In this document: piece after piece, positions 1 through 9,132 of the stretch
Layout of the letters: each line of letters begins with the position of its first letter
Numbering within the stretch: position 1 is the stretch's first letter
DNA from: Spirochaetes bacterium GWE1_32_154
GTDB lineage: Bacteria > Spirochaetota > GWE2-31-10
Reading direction: 5' to 3'
Assembly: GCA_001829315.1 (NCBI GenBank)
Contig: MIAY01000017.1
Span: 7,568-71,567, forward strand
Length of the DNA stretch: 64,000 nucleotides
Notes under the pieces: model-generated
The model's database searches: none
Seen by the model: the letters and a program-made list of their open reading frames with translations, nothing else
What the model was told of the DNA's origin: nothing
Translations under genes and position numbers: made by a program

Positions 1-165
1 AGAAGAACCGGATATTACAAACCCGGTCGTTACACCAACACCACCAATAGAAGAACCGGATATTACAAACCCGGTCGTTACACCAACACCACCGGTAGAA
101 GAACCGGTGATTACAAACCCGGTCGTTACACCAACACCACCGGTAGAAGAACCGGTGATTACTCC
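1..165 (+). repeat. 48-bp in-frame tandem repeat (16-residue unit)
   Basis: Three full 48-bp units (1-48, 49-96, 97-144) and a partial fourth encode Pro/Thr-rich 16-residue repeats. Units 1 and 2 differ only at the last two bases; unit 3 changes GAT to GTG. The array runs off the left edge, so copy number is unknown. Such near-identical units are expected to vary in copy number between strains. Confidence 0.9.
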
Positions 166-1237
166 TAATATCACCGCTCCTGAATGGAAAAGCGGTTTCC
201 CCCGCATTGACGCTATTACACAAACAGGTTGTAAATATTTTGTTGCACAAAATAAAACCGGCGCTGTCTATTATATGATAGTTCCATATAATTCGATACA
301 GCCGACAGCCGAACAGATTAAGGCACAACTGAACTATGATTCTGTTTCTATAGTAAAAAGCGGCATTAAAAAAATTAATACCCCGCATTATGAATACACA
401 ACAAGTTTCTCAGAATTAAAAGCCGGTACAGAGTATACTATCTATTCTTTTGGTGAAACGTCTGATGGAATAGCAATGAAAACAATTCATTCAGTAACTT
501 TTACTACGATGCAACCGGCCCCTCAAAGCTGGTCAGTCGACAAAGAACCGGTAGTTGATTCAGCAATGATTACAACAACATCAATACGAATCAACTGTGC
601 AATTACTATTCCGGGTACAATCTATGCAGTTATTCTCCCCGTTGAATCGCCATCACCTGATTCAAGTCAGGTTCAGCAAGGTAAAGATAGCTATGGAATA
701 GACCTTTCAGCAGATTGCGTAAAAGAATACCGTATTACTTCGGATTTCAATTGCAATATCTACAAATCAATTGAATTTACTCAGTTACAACCCGGTACTT
801 CATATTCAATATATTTAACTGCATCAAATACAAACGAACAATGTATTGAACCGGTTTTAAAATATATCGTTTCAACAGCCGAACCGGTTATCACCCCGCT
901 TGAATGGAAACCTGATTTCCCTAAAGTTGATACAATAACACAAACAGGTTTTAAATATTTTGTTGCACAAAATAAAACAGGAACGGTCTACTTTATGGTA
1001 GTGCCGCATGAATCAACACCTCCAACAATAGAACAACTCAAAGCACAAATGAATTATGATTCTGTAACCATAGTAAAATGTGGAATTAAAGAAATAAATA
1101 CAGTCAACTATAATTATACAACAACAATGTCAAAACTGACCGCAAACACATCGTATGATGTATATGCTATTGGTGAATCAAGAGAGGGAGTTCTAATGGG
1201 CTCTATTAATAAAGTAACTGTAACAACAGCACCTTAA
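2..1237 (+). CDS. Repeat-rich FN3-like surface protein, 5' truncated by window edge
   Basis: The reading frame is open from base 2, so the true start lies outside the window. The first ~50 residues are 16-residue Pro/Thr/Val repeats (unit EEPDITNPVVTPTPPI). Three FN3-like beta-sandwich modules of about 115-125 residues follow. Modules 1 and 3 are near-duplicates that share ITQTG-KYFVAQNKTG; module 2 is diverged. Each module ends in the T-Y-x-I/V-Y strand typical of FN3 folds (GTEYTIYSF, GTSYSIYLT, NTSYDVYAI). Likely a secreted or surface multi-domain protein with a stalk-like linker. Function unknown. A hairpin terminator follows the stop codon. Confidence 0.75.
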   Translation, partial: EEPDITNPVVTPTPPIEEPDITNPVVTPTPPVEEPVITNPVVTPTPPVEEPVITPNITAPEWKSGFPRIDAITQTGCKYFVAQNKTGAVYYMIVPYNSIQPTAEQIKAQLNYDSVSIVKSGIKKINTPHYEYTTSFSELKAGTEYTIYSFGETSDGIAMKTIHSVTFTTMQPAPQSWSVDKEPVVDSAMITTTSIRINCAITIPGTIYAVILPVESPSPDSSQVQQGKDSYGIDLSADCVKEYRITSDFNCNIYKSIEFTQLQPGTSYSIYLTASNTNEQCIEPVLKYIVSTAEPVITPLEWKPDFPKVDTITQTGFKYFVAQNKTGTVYFMVVPHESTPPTIEQLKAQMNYDSVTIVKCGIKEINTVNYNYTTTMSKLTANTSYDVYAIGESREGVLMGSINKVTVTTAP

Positions 1238-1245
1238 ATTAAAAG

Positions 1246-1268
1246 TCCTGTAGCTTTTTGCTACAGGA
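1246..1268. terminator. Bidirectional terminator between convergent genes
   Basis: A perfect 9-bp stem (TCCTGTAGC / GCTACAGGA) with a five-T loop lies between the stop at 1237 and the TAG of the leftward cyclase at 1270-1272. On the minus strand it is followed by a T-rich run (CTTTTAATTT); on the plus strand by a weaker one. Confidence 0.8.
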
Positions 1269-1269
1269 T

Positions 1270-3042
1270 CTATTTAAAATCAAGCACAATACTGCCTGTC
1301 CAGTTCTCCGGGGGATTTGCAATAAAAGAGTCGCAGCGGGAACAGTACATACCAACTATAATATCATCAGGTTTTAATTGTAAACATTCCAGAAAAAAAT
1401 CCCGTGCAAAAATAAAATTGCCGATTTTAAACATTTTTATACCCTTTTTATACAGAGCAAAAAATTTCTGATCAAATTCCTCATCAGAAACTAACGAATA
1501 CATTGTCGTTGGTTTGTCTTTTCCCTTAACCATTACGGTATCTGCTTCACGGAAAACAAAATCGTCCATGATGCACCCCTGATAAATGTCTTCTGAAACG
1601 AGAATTCCTGTATTATAATGTTTATTAAGTGATTCAAGCCTTGCGGCAAGATTAACTGTATCACCAATAGCCGTATAATCAAAATTATCACTTGACCCGA
1701 TATTCCCGATAATTGCCTTTCCGATATGAATACCGACACCGATTCGATAACCGTTTTCCGGAAAATTAATAGTTTTTTGTGCGTTTCTTACATAAGCAAA
1801 CATTTCCAATGCTGCAAGACAGGCTCTTTTTTCATTATCAATATAACTCTCAGGAGCACCAAACATTGCAAAAACAGCATCACCAATAAATTTATTGATT
1901 TCCCCGCCATATTTTTTGATACACTTGGTTAACCCGGTGAAATGTTCATTGAGAAATGCAACGAGCTCTTCAGGATTATTATTATGTTCAATATATGAAA
2001 AATCTCTGATATGTGAAAAGATAACAGCAACTTCTCTTTTTTCTCCCGTCATAAGACTTTTAATATCAGTCTTTTTTAGTAAATCATCAATTACTTTAAC
2101 CGGTAGAAAATGGGAAAATAACAGTTTTAATTTATCTGCAGTATACATATTATTTTTATACTCAATAATAAAACAAAATATTTTGAATAAAAAAGGTAAA
2201 ACACTGTTGAAAACGGCCAACTCTTCACTATCCTGCATGGTATGACTGTAACAGATACCGGATTTAAAATTCTTCCATTGAGGAAAGTAGTATTGATTAC
2301 GCATTGTATCAGAATACGTTTTTGTGATTGTATCAATTTTGATAATTTCATTATGTATATTAATTTCAGGTGAAAGACAAAAGGTTTTAACTACATGAGT
2401 ATGAAATGATTCAAAAACACCATCAATCGTGTCTTTATTTTTTACAATTGAATAATACTGAACAGAATTTCCTGTGTAATTTGCAAACACCAATGAATCT
2501 ATTGAAAAATATTCAAATAATACAACACCAATATTCTCAAGTGTTAATTGATAATCAACAATTCCCGTTACTGCCATAACCAGTTTTTCATATAATTTTA
2601 TTCCAATTTGTTTTCTATGTAATAATGTTATGACTGATTGTAAAATTTCAGAATCATCTAACAGAGTATCATTTACTGCTTCTTTTTTTACCCCGGACTC
2701 TAAAAGTTTACATGATACCTGAACTAAAACCGCGAAAAATTTCTTTGAATATACAACTATATGATCTACACCTTTGATTGCAACAATCTCACTACTATTA
2801 GAAATAACTGCGATAACCGGGGTTCCATATTGTTTTTTAACTATTTCAATCACAAGAGAAGATTCAATATCATGTATATTTCCATCGAGTATAATCAAAT
2901 CCGCTTTTACACTATTAAGAGAACATAGAAAATCAATACCGCTGGTATATAGCACTGTTTCAATCTGAAGTGTAAGAAAAGATGAACGGATTAATGAATA
3001 TGTTTCAACTGAGTTCATTATACAAACGATTTTCTTTGTCAA
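1270..3042 (-). CDS. Class III nucleotide cyclase, C2-like (lacks first metal Asp)
   Basis: About 590 residues: degenerate receiver-like N terminus, GAF-like middle, then a class III cyclase homology domain and a short helical tail. Numbering from the TTG at 3042, the first metal Asp of the F-x-D-I-R motif is His344 (VIFSHIRDF). The second metal site is kept (Asp388, NKFIGDAVF), as are the transition-state pair Asn464/Arg468 (GDTVNLAARLE) and the phosphate-binding Lys (VKGKDK). Lys in NKFIGD and Thr in YTAIGD suggest adenine specificity. The TTG at 3042 is preferred because GGGGAG lies 7 bases before it; an upstream TTG at 3084 is possible. Last gene of the chemosensory operon and a paralogue of the gene before it. 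I infer it supplies the C2-type half of a heterodimer. Confidence 0.88.
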   Translation of the reverse strand: MTKKIVCIMNSVETYSLIRSSFLTLQIETVLYTSGIDFLCSLNSVKADLIILDGNIHDIESSLVIEIVKKQYGTPVIAVISNSSEIVAIKGVDHIVVYSKKFFAVLVQVSCKLLESGVKKEAVNDTLLDDSEILQSVITLLHRKQIGIKLYEKLVMAVTGIVDYQLTLENIGVVLFEYFSIDSLVFANYTGNSVQYYSIVKNKDTIDGVFESFHTHVVKTFCLSPEINIHNEIIKIDTITKTYSDTMRNQYYFPQWKNFKSGICYSHTMQDSEELAVFNSVLPFLFKIFCFIIEYKNNMYTADKLKLLFSHFLPVKVIDDLLKKTDIKSLMTGEKREVAVIFSHIRDFSYIEHNNNPEELVAFLNEHFTGLTKCIKKYGGEINKFIGDAVFAMFGAPESYIDNEKRACLAALEMFAYVRNAQKTINFPENGYRIGVGIHIGKAIIGNIGSSDNFDYTAIGDTVNLAARLESLNKHYNTGILVSEDIYQGCIMDDFVFREADTVMVKGKDKPTTMYSLVSDEEFDQKFFALYKKGIKMFKIGNFIFARDFFLECLQLKPDDIIVGMYCSRCDSFIANPPENWTGSIVLDFK

Positions 3043-3062
3043 ACCTCTTCTCCCCGTACAGT

Positions 3063-4700
3063 TTATATTGTAAAAACCTGACAATGATGATTCTCTATTT
3101 CAATTTCACCGGCAACTTTATAGTCAATATTCGCATCTAATTGCTTTCTCACCTCATCAGAAAATAAAATAGTCGTTTTTAATTGCTTCGTAGCACCCTC
3201 AAGTTCTTCAGCAATCCCGACGACATTTCCTATAACCGTATATGCTTTTTTTTCATTTGAACCGATATTCCCGACTATAGCCTCGCCACAATGTATTCCA
3301 ATACCATTATTGACTTTATTATCAGGCAGATATAATCCGGTAATATCAACCTCAGACAGTTTTGAAACCATTTTAATGGCTGCGTTAATCGCCCGTGTAG
3401 CTATTGAAGTAGAAGCATTTGTACCGGTATGTTCAGAATCGATAAAAACAGCAACAATTGCATCCCCGATAAATTTATCAATAGTTCCATTTTCCTCTCG
3501 AATGCAACTAACCATAATTTCAAAGTAATTATTGAGAAATTTAACAACATTTTCAGCTGTATTTTTCTCGGTAATTGTAGTAAATGACCTGATATCTGAA
3601 AATAATATGCAAACTTCCTTTCGTTCTGCATTGCTTTCATTTTCCTCTGCATCAAACATCCTGTCAATTATTGTCTCCGGTATAAACTTGGAAAAGACAT
3701 TTTTAATATTCAATTTTTTTTCGTAAGCCTGATAATATTGCATCCCGTTACAAATCACTTCACCGGTTTTAAATAATAACTCGCTGATAGTTCCTATCAT
3801 TATATCTGAAGTGAAAAAATTGTTAATTGAACTGCCACAATGAATTGTTCCTATTACATTTCCGATAGAATCAAATAATGGAGAATAAAAGTATGAACTT
3901 ACTGCATTAATATCACTCGCATCATTTTCTCCATCAGATCGTTTAAAAAAGTTTATCAAATCATCGTTTGTTTTAATCGAAACGAATGTTGATGTATTAT
4001 AAAAAAAACGGTTTACTTGTGTTGAATCAATATGTTTGAAATTAGTAAAATGACTATGAAATGAGACATTAAAGAAATCATTATACGAACTTTTGTTGAT
4101 AGAACGCGACATCATTGAATATTCAATAGTTTTTCCGTCAATATCCAGAAATAAAGTAATACAATCCGGATTACAAAACTGCTGTATTTCAAGCAAAACA
4201 AATTTAATGCATGTGGACATACTGTCAATATTTTCCAGTGACTTTGCAAGAAAACTGCTTTTCAACACATTACTATTTGCTGAGTTTTTTGTTACAACCT
4301 TCTTAAAAACCGTTTGGATATCCGATTGTACAGGTGAGAAAACGCCATTAATATCCGGTAATTTCTCAGAAGGAATCAAAGGTTGGTTCTGATATTGTTT
4401 AAATGTCTTCCACGCATCGGTATAACAAATAATATCATGTGAACACAATGATTCTGATCGTAATCTGTCAAATGAGGCTTTAACATCGGTAATAATATAA
4501 ACCGGAATATCGAGTGTTGATTCTAAATAATGCGACAAGGTAAAACAATCAGGATTTCTGATTGTTCTATCAATACAAATCACCTGTGGGATAGTATTAA
4601 TCTCAATCGGATTACACGTATTAATTGGTATGACAACACATTCCTCACATTCAAAAAGTGAATCAGAATCTGTTATAAAAAAAACCATTATTTTATCCAT
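3063..4700 (-). CDS. Class III nucleotide cyclase, C1-like (lacks Asn/Arg pair)
   Basis: 545 residues with the same layout as its downstream neighbour: degenerate receiver, GAF-like domain (SYFYSPLFDSIGNVIGTIH) and C-terminal class III cyclase domain. Both metal-binding Asp residues are present, Asp369 (ILFSDIRSF) and Asp413 (KFIGDAIVAVF), 44 residues apart as in canonical cyclases. The transition-state Asn and Arg are replaced by Gly495 and Glu499 (IGNVVGIAEELEG), and the VKG-type phosphate-binding Lys segment is missing. Alone it should not be catalytically competent; it matches the C1 half of animal adenylyl cyclases. It overlaps cheA by 8 bp (shared ATGGATAA), implying translational coupling. 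Confidence 0.9.
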   Translation of the reverse strand: MDKIMVFFITDSDSLFECEECVVIPINTCNPIEINTIPQVICIDRTIRNPDCFTLSHYLESTLDIPVYIITDVKASFDRLRSESLCSHDIICYTDAWKTFKQYQNQPLIPSEKLPDINGVFSPVQSDIQTVFKKVVTKNSANSNVLKSSFLAKSLENIDSMSTCIKFVLLEIQQFCNPDCITLFLDIDGKTIEYSMMSRSINKSSYNDFFNVSFHSHFTNFKHIDSTQVNRFFYNTSTFVSIKTNDDLINFFKRSDGENDASDINAVSSYFYSPLFDSIGNVIGTIHCGSSINNFFTSDIMIGTISELLFKTGEVICNGMQYYQAYEKKLNIKNVFSKFIPETIIDRMFDAEENESNAERKEVCILFSDIRSFTTITEKNTAENVVKFLNNYFEIMVSCIREENGTIDKFIGDAIVAVFIDSEHTGTNASTSIATRAINAAIKMVSKLSEVDITGLYLPDNKVNNGIGIHCGEAIVGNIGSNEKKAYTVIGNVVGIAEELEGATKQLKTTILFSDEVRKQLDANIDYKVAGEIEIENHHCQVFTI

Positions 4701-6792
4701 TACTTATACCCAGAAGTTTTTTTATATCACCAAGGAAAATATCTCTATCAAAGTTAGATTTATAATGTATCGAATTTGCTCCGGCTGCAATATAATCATC
4801 AAGCCGCTGTGTTTTCTTTGAAGAAGATAATACTATTACCGGTGTTTTTTCATAACCGGGAATTTTTCTGCAATTTTCAATAAAGGTTAAACCATCCATT
4901 CGCGGCATTGCAGTATCTGTAATTATCAGGTGAAATGTGGATTCTTTTAATTTTTCCAGAGCATCAATACCATCAGTTGCCGTATCTGTATTGATTTTAC
5001 TTCTTTTTAACATGATGCTTTCAATTTCTCTATTGACCGGACTGTCATCCACTATTAAAACCGATTTATACTGTATCGCATCAGTCGAATATCGTGTTTT
5101 ATAATCAATATTTTTTATCTCTTTAAGCATACTGACAATCTTCGGGATATAAATGATGGTAACAATCCGGAATTCCTCATCAAAAACAACCCCCTGAATA
5201 CCTTTTATCGACTGAATATTTTTAGGTAGCGGTTTATACACGGTCGATGTATGATATAAAATTTCATCAACGATTATACCGGTTTTTTCATTATACATCT
5301 CGGTTATAAGGATAAATAATGTATCTGAATCTGAAGGTGTTTTCCCTTTTAAAATCCCGGTTAACGGATAAATCGGAATTATATCATCACGTAATTTAAC
5401 AGCTTGTTTTGTCACAAGATCCATAACTTCATTTTTATCAATAATGATAATTTCAGAAACAAAAATTGATGGTATAAAAAAAGGTGATTTTCCGGCAGTT
5501 ACAAAATAGCCATATAATGTCGTTAGCGATTTTGGAACGGTAAATGTAACCTTTACACCGTTATTAGCCCGGTTCTCAAGTAATATCCGTCCTTTAATTC
5601 TATCAATATGCTTTTCTGTTGTTGTTAAACCGAATCCTCTTCCGGTATACACCTCCGCTGATGTGATACCGGGTATAAATAATAATCGATTGAGTTTTTT
5701 TATTCCCGATTGTAACAAAACCTGCTTTTTATGAGGAAACAACGATATTGCGCGCATGACAATTTTCTTATAATCTACACCACACCCGTCATCTTCTATA
5801 GATATATTAATGTTTCCGTTATCTGTAGTCGCAACAACCTTAATCGTACCTTCAGGATTTTTCCCCTTACTAAGCCGTTCTTCAGGTGATTCAATACCAT
5901 GTTCGATACAATTTGCAATACTATTTAAAACAGGTTGTTTAATGTTTTCAAGAATGAGCGTATCAAGTATAATTCTATTATGGACAATCGATACAGAAAT
6001 CTTTTTATTAAACTTTGCGGACAATAATTCTGCTGTATTTTTTATATCGTCAGTCAAAAGGATTATTGGAACCATTCTAAGTGACAAAATACTATCCTGA
6101 AGTTGATAACTGCTTCTATCGAATTTTAAAATACTGTTTTTAACATCAGATTCTAAAAGTTTTAGTTTTTTATTTTCATTTTTAATGTCATTAACATCTA
6201 TATCAGGACTGGTAAGTATAGCATCAACCGTTCTTCCATACGAATAGATTTTTTCTATTTTCTGTTTGAGCTGATATTGCGTAACAATTAATTCATTTAC
6301 TTTTGTCATAATTGTATCAACATTTTTCAGGTTCATTGTTATAGTTCGTGATGGATCAATGCCGCTTTCCAAAACATCCTGAGGCTGAACTAATTTCTTC
6401 TTCACTATATCAATAATAAATGCCTCATCAATATCGGTGTCTAAACCGGAAGCCGTTTTATTGAGAACTACAAGTAATTTTTTGATTGAAACCGTATCAG
6501 GTTTGGTATGTTCAGCAGTTATAATTTCTTTTATGTACACTAATACAATATTAATGGTATCAATAATACGTTCATTTATTCCACTTTTATTTATTTCAAT
6601 ATTTTTCAGGATATTGATAATTGATTCAGTCAAAGTATACACGAGGGTTAATCCGGTTATTGATGATACACTGCGAATAGAATCAAAAAGATTTATGATC
6701 TGTTTACTGTCTATTTCATCATTACCTAATACAACCCGGATTTTTTGAGAATAATCTGCAATTTCTTCTTTAAACCTTGTATTATCAGACAT
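4693..6792 (-). CDS. cheA: CheA-type kinase fused to a receiver domain, no P1 histidine
   Basis: 699-residue hybrid: N-terminal helical Hpt-like domain, dimerisation helices (~160-260), HATPase_c with N box (NSIANCIEHGIE), G1 (IEDDGCGVD) and G2 (TGRGFGLT), a CheW-like P5 domain (~410-550), then an intact receiver (IVDDSP, phospho-Asp in TDTAMPRMDG, SSS, Lys in HYKSN). In the Hpt the position of the phosphorylated His is Arg40 (LFDSIRSVSS where H-T/S-x-K-G is expected), and no other His sits in such a context. The kinase may phosphorylate another Hpt protein or act mainly as array scaffold. It lies 2 bp after cheR. Confidence 0.92.
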   Translation of the reverse strand: MSDNTRFKEEIADYSQKIRVVLGNDEIDSKQIINLFDSIRSVSSITGLTLVYTLTESIINILKNIEINKSGINERIIDTINIVLVYIKEIITAEHTKPDTVSIKKLLVVLNKTASGLDTDIDEAFIIDIVKKKLVQPQDVLESGIDPSRTITMNLKNVDTIMTKVNELIVTQYQLKQKIEKIYSYGRTVDAILTSPDIDVNDIKNENKKLKLLESDVKNSILKFDRSSYQLQDSILSLRMVPIILLTDDIKNTAELLSAKFNKKISVSIVHNRIILDTLILENIKQPVLNSIANCIEHGIESPEERLSKGKNPEGTIKVVATTDNGNINISIEDDGCGVDYKKIVMRAISLFPHKKQVLLQSGIKKLNRLLFIPGITSAEVYTGRGFGLTTTEKHIDRIKGRILLENRANNGVKVTFTVPKSLTTLYGYFVTAGKSPFFIPSIFVSEIIIIDKNEVMDLVTKQAVKLRDDIIPIYPLTGILKGKTPSDSDTLFILITEMYNEKTGIIVDEILYHTSTVYKPLPKNIQSIKGIQGVVFDEEFRIVTIIYIPKIVSMLKEIKNIDYKTRYSTDAIQYKSVLIVDDSPVNREIESIMLKRSKINTDTATDGIDALEKLKESTFHLIITDTAMPRMDGLTFIENCRKIPGYEKTPVIVLSSSKKTQRLDDYIAAGANSIHYKSNFDRDIFLGDIKKLLGISNG

Positions 6793-6794
6793 AG

Positions 6795-7610
6795 TTAATT
6801 CCCCGCTACTTTTTTAAAGAAATAACAATTTTCAATATGCATCAGTTCTAATTCGGGATGTTCAACAAAAGCTGTATTTGAACTGGATAATATAATATAA
6901 CCACCGGGTTTTAAAACCTTTACAGCTTTGTCGATTATTTTATTTCGAGTTTCCAGATCCATATATATTAAGACATTACAAATTAATATAATATCCGGTT
7001 TTCCCAAAAGTATCTGTTCATAATCATCAAGTATAAGATTCAGCGGTTTCACTGAAATCATTTCTATTATTTCACGATTGATCGTTACAATAGAATTATT
7101 TTGACTGCTATTTTCTTTTATCAAAGGATGAAATATAGTCCCGTCATTTCGAAACGAATTTTTCCCGTAACTTCCCTTAAGTAAGGTATTAAGCGTTCGA
7201 ACATCAATGTCTGATGCAATAACCGGTTTATATCCCTTGCACGAAATCCCCCATGTATTCTTTATAAGTAATGCAAGTGAGATAGCTTCCTCACCAGAAG
7301 ATGTTGCAGCACTCCATATAATCGGCGGGTATTGATGATTCTCTTTATAGTCAGGTAACAAAACATTTTTTAATAGCTTAAAGTATTTTTCTTCTCTAAA
7401 AAAATAGGTTTCGTTTATTGTAAATATCTCAAGTAAATCATAAAACAAATCAGGATTCCGGTTTAATTGTTGTATATATTCATCAACACTCCATTTTTCC
7501 AGTAACCTGTCAATAAAGCGCATAATCATTCTTTCGTTTGATTCTGCAGCTTTTAAGCCGGTTTTTACAGTGATATAATCAAAAATATTTAAGTATTTCT
7601 TATTTTCCAT
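6795..7610 (-). CDS. cheR: CheR chemoreceptor methyltransferase
   Basis: 271 residues. Methylates glutamates of the chemoreceptor with SAM. The family hallmark NETYFFREEKYF starts the catalytic domain, followed by the SAM loop IWSAATSSGEEAISLA, the acidic IASDID, and ICNVLIYMD. Full length for CheR (about 270-290). It starts inside the last codons of cheB (11-bp overlap), so translation is coupled. With CheB it gives the array a complete methylation-based adaptation pair even though the CheA phosphohistidine is missing. Confidence 0.95.
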   Translation of the reverse strand: MENKKYLNIFDYITVKTGLKAAESNERMIMRFIDRLLEKWSVDEYIQQLNRNPDLFYDLLEIFTINETYFFREEKYFKLLKNVLLPDYKENHQYPPIIWSAATSSGEEAISLALLIKNTWGISCKGYKPVIASDIDVRTLNTLLKGSYGKNSFRNDGTIFHPLIKENSSQNNSIVTINREIIEMISVKPLNLILDDYEQILLGKPDIILICNVLIYMDLETRNKIIDKAVKVLKPGGYIILSSSNTAFVEHPELELMHIENCYFFKKVAGN

Positions 7611-8628
7611 AGTTATTTCTCATTTTTACGAGATTTACCAGATATTCTGCGATTTTATCAATTGGTAACACAATTGAAGCGCCACCTGATTCAATTGCAA
7701 CTTTCGGCATACCAAAAACAGTGGATGTTTCTTTATCCTGCACAATCGTATACCCGCCATTATGAAGAATATCAACACAACCCAAAGCCCCGTCCTGCCC
7801 CATTCCGGTCAGTAAAATGCCGACAAGATTTTTTTTGTATGTTGATGATGCTGTTTTAAATAATCTATCAATCGATGGCTTTTGAAAATTAACCTTTTCA
7901 CCATCTTCGTAATAAAACACTTTATTTTTAATAACAAGATGTTTTCCCTGGACTGCAATAATAACTTCTCCGGGGTTCGGTTTATCATTAGTAACAGCCA
8001 ATCGCACTGACAATTTACTTTCACGATTCAGATATTTTGCAAGTCCTTCCTCATGACCGTCTTCAAGATGCTGGACAATTGATATGGGTACCGGAAAATC
8101 AGACGGCAGATTATCCAGAATTATTTTTAACGCCTTAGGACCGCCGGTTGATGAACCGATTACGATATGTTCAATGCAATCTGACTGACTGGTTTTATTC
8201 GCACCAATAACAGATTGATATTTGGTTTTTAATTCAGTTTGTAATATTCGTGAATCCGGTGGTGCTTTTATAGATCGAAGTATACTCTTCCGGTATTCAT
8301 CATCATTAATTGTATCAATATCAGGATATTCAATAACCTTGCCATAATTCCTTTTAGTCAATTCAGCAACTTCTTTTTCATTGAATTTACCGGTAAAACA
8401 AACCAATGGTTTTGACTCTACCTTGGCTAGTTCCATAAAAAAATAATCATCATCAACTTTAATGGTATTATCACCGAAAATAATGAGTTCTGCTTTTTTC
8501 TCGTTTGCAATTTTAAGTGCATCCCGCCAGTTAGCAGTCAGGAGTAATACTTCATCGTGAGCATCAGTAAAAATTTCTTTCAGAATTGAACGCATCATAG
8601 CTGAGTTTAGTACAATTATTACTCTCAT
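7600..8628 (-). CDS. cheB: CheB methylesterase with degenerate receiver
   Basis: 342 residues. The C-terminal methylesterase domain keeps the Ser-His-Asp triad: Ser in IGSSTGGPKAL, His in VQHLEDGHEEG, Asp in LLTGMGQDGA. The N-terminal receiver-like domain has lost the acidic pair (VIIVLNSAMMR instead of V-D-D-S), and its phosphoacceptor region is atypical (LIIFGDNTI). Phosphorylation control is therefore doubtful, which fits the missing phosphohistidine in the operon's CheA. Follows the CheW-like gene by 3 bp. Confidence 0.93.
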   Translation of the reverse strand: MRVIIVLNSAMMRSILKEIFTDAHDEVLLLTANWRDALKIANEKKAELIIFGDNTIKVDDDYFFMELAKVESKPLVCFTGKFNEKEVAELTKRNYGKVIEYPDIDTINDDEYRKSILRSIKAPPDSRILQTELKTKYQSVIGANKTSQSDCIEHIVIGSSTGGPKALKIILDNLPSDFPVPISIVQHLEDGHEEGLAKYLNRESKLSVRLAVTNDKPNPGEVIIAVQGKHLVIKNKVFYYEDGEKVNFQKPSIDRLFKTASSTYKKNLVGILLTGMGQDGALGCVDILHNGGYTIVQDKETSTVFGMPKVAIESGGASIVLPIDKIAEYLVNLVKMRNNYGK

Positions 8629-8631
8629 TCG

Positions 8632-9132
8632 TTACTCCACTTTAGTATTAATTGCAAAGGAAAGTACCTTTTCCAGATCGATCAGATAAGAAATTGTATG
8701 AGAACACAACGAACATGCTATTATTCCTTTTTTTTCCAATGCCTCTGATAGTACATGGGGTAATAACTTCAATTCCCGTAGTGCAATACTCTTAATTTCA
8801 GATGATGATGGTATTAAACAGGCGATTATATCTGATTTGAGATATTCTTTAATTGTCCGGTTATATGCACTCACATCTGATACAAAACAAAGTTTAACAG
8901 AACCTTTCGTTACAGCATGAAAATTGCTGTGAATAAAAGCATTCAAATCAAATAATACTACTTCCTGCTCTCCAAATTGTATGATTTTCTGAAAATAAAT
9001 ATTCTGTAACCCCGAATCTTTCACTTCATTAAGCATAATGCTTGAATAAAATTGAGATTTATTGATATAGATTTCTATTTTTTCATAATGAATATTGAGA
9101 AAATCACAACAGCCATTATTACTCAAGGTCAT
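8632..9132 (-). CDS. Probable degenerate CheW-like protein
   Basis: 166 residues, no strong family match by eye. A CheW-like beta-barrel core is suggested by short alternating strands and VVLFDLNAFIHSNF, which resembles the I/V-V-D-L segment of CheW. The gene overlaps cheW by 14 bp and is 3 bp from cheB, so it belongs to the chemosensory operon. It could be a second, diverged coupling protein (compare FrzB in the Frz system) or an adaptor to the cyclases. Assignment is inference from position and size. Confidence 0.5.
   Translation of the reverse strand: MTLSNNGCCDFLNIHYEKIEIYINKSQFYSSIMLNEVKDSGLQNIYFQKIIQFGEQEVVLFDLNAFIHSNFHAVTKGSVKLCFVSDVSAYNRTIKEYLKSDIIACLIPSSSEIKSIALRELKLLPHVLSEALEKKGIIACSLCSHTISYLIDLEKVLSFAINTKVE

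Noticed and set aside
5810-6100. 96-codon plus-strand frame
   Set aside because: Antisense shadow of the cheA ATPase domain; no RBS and no domain.
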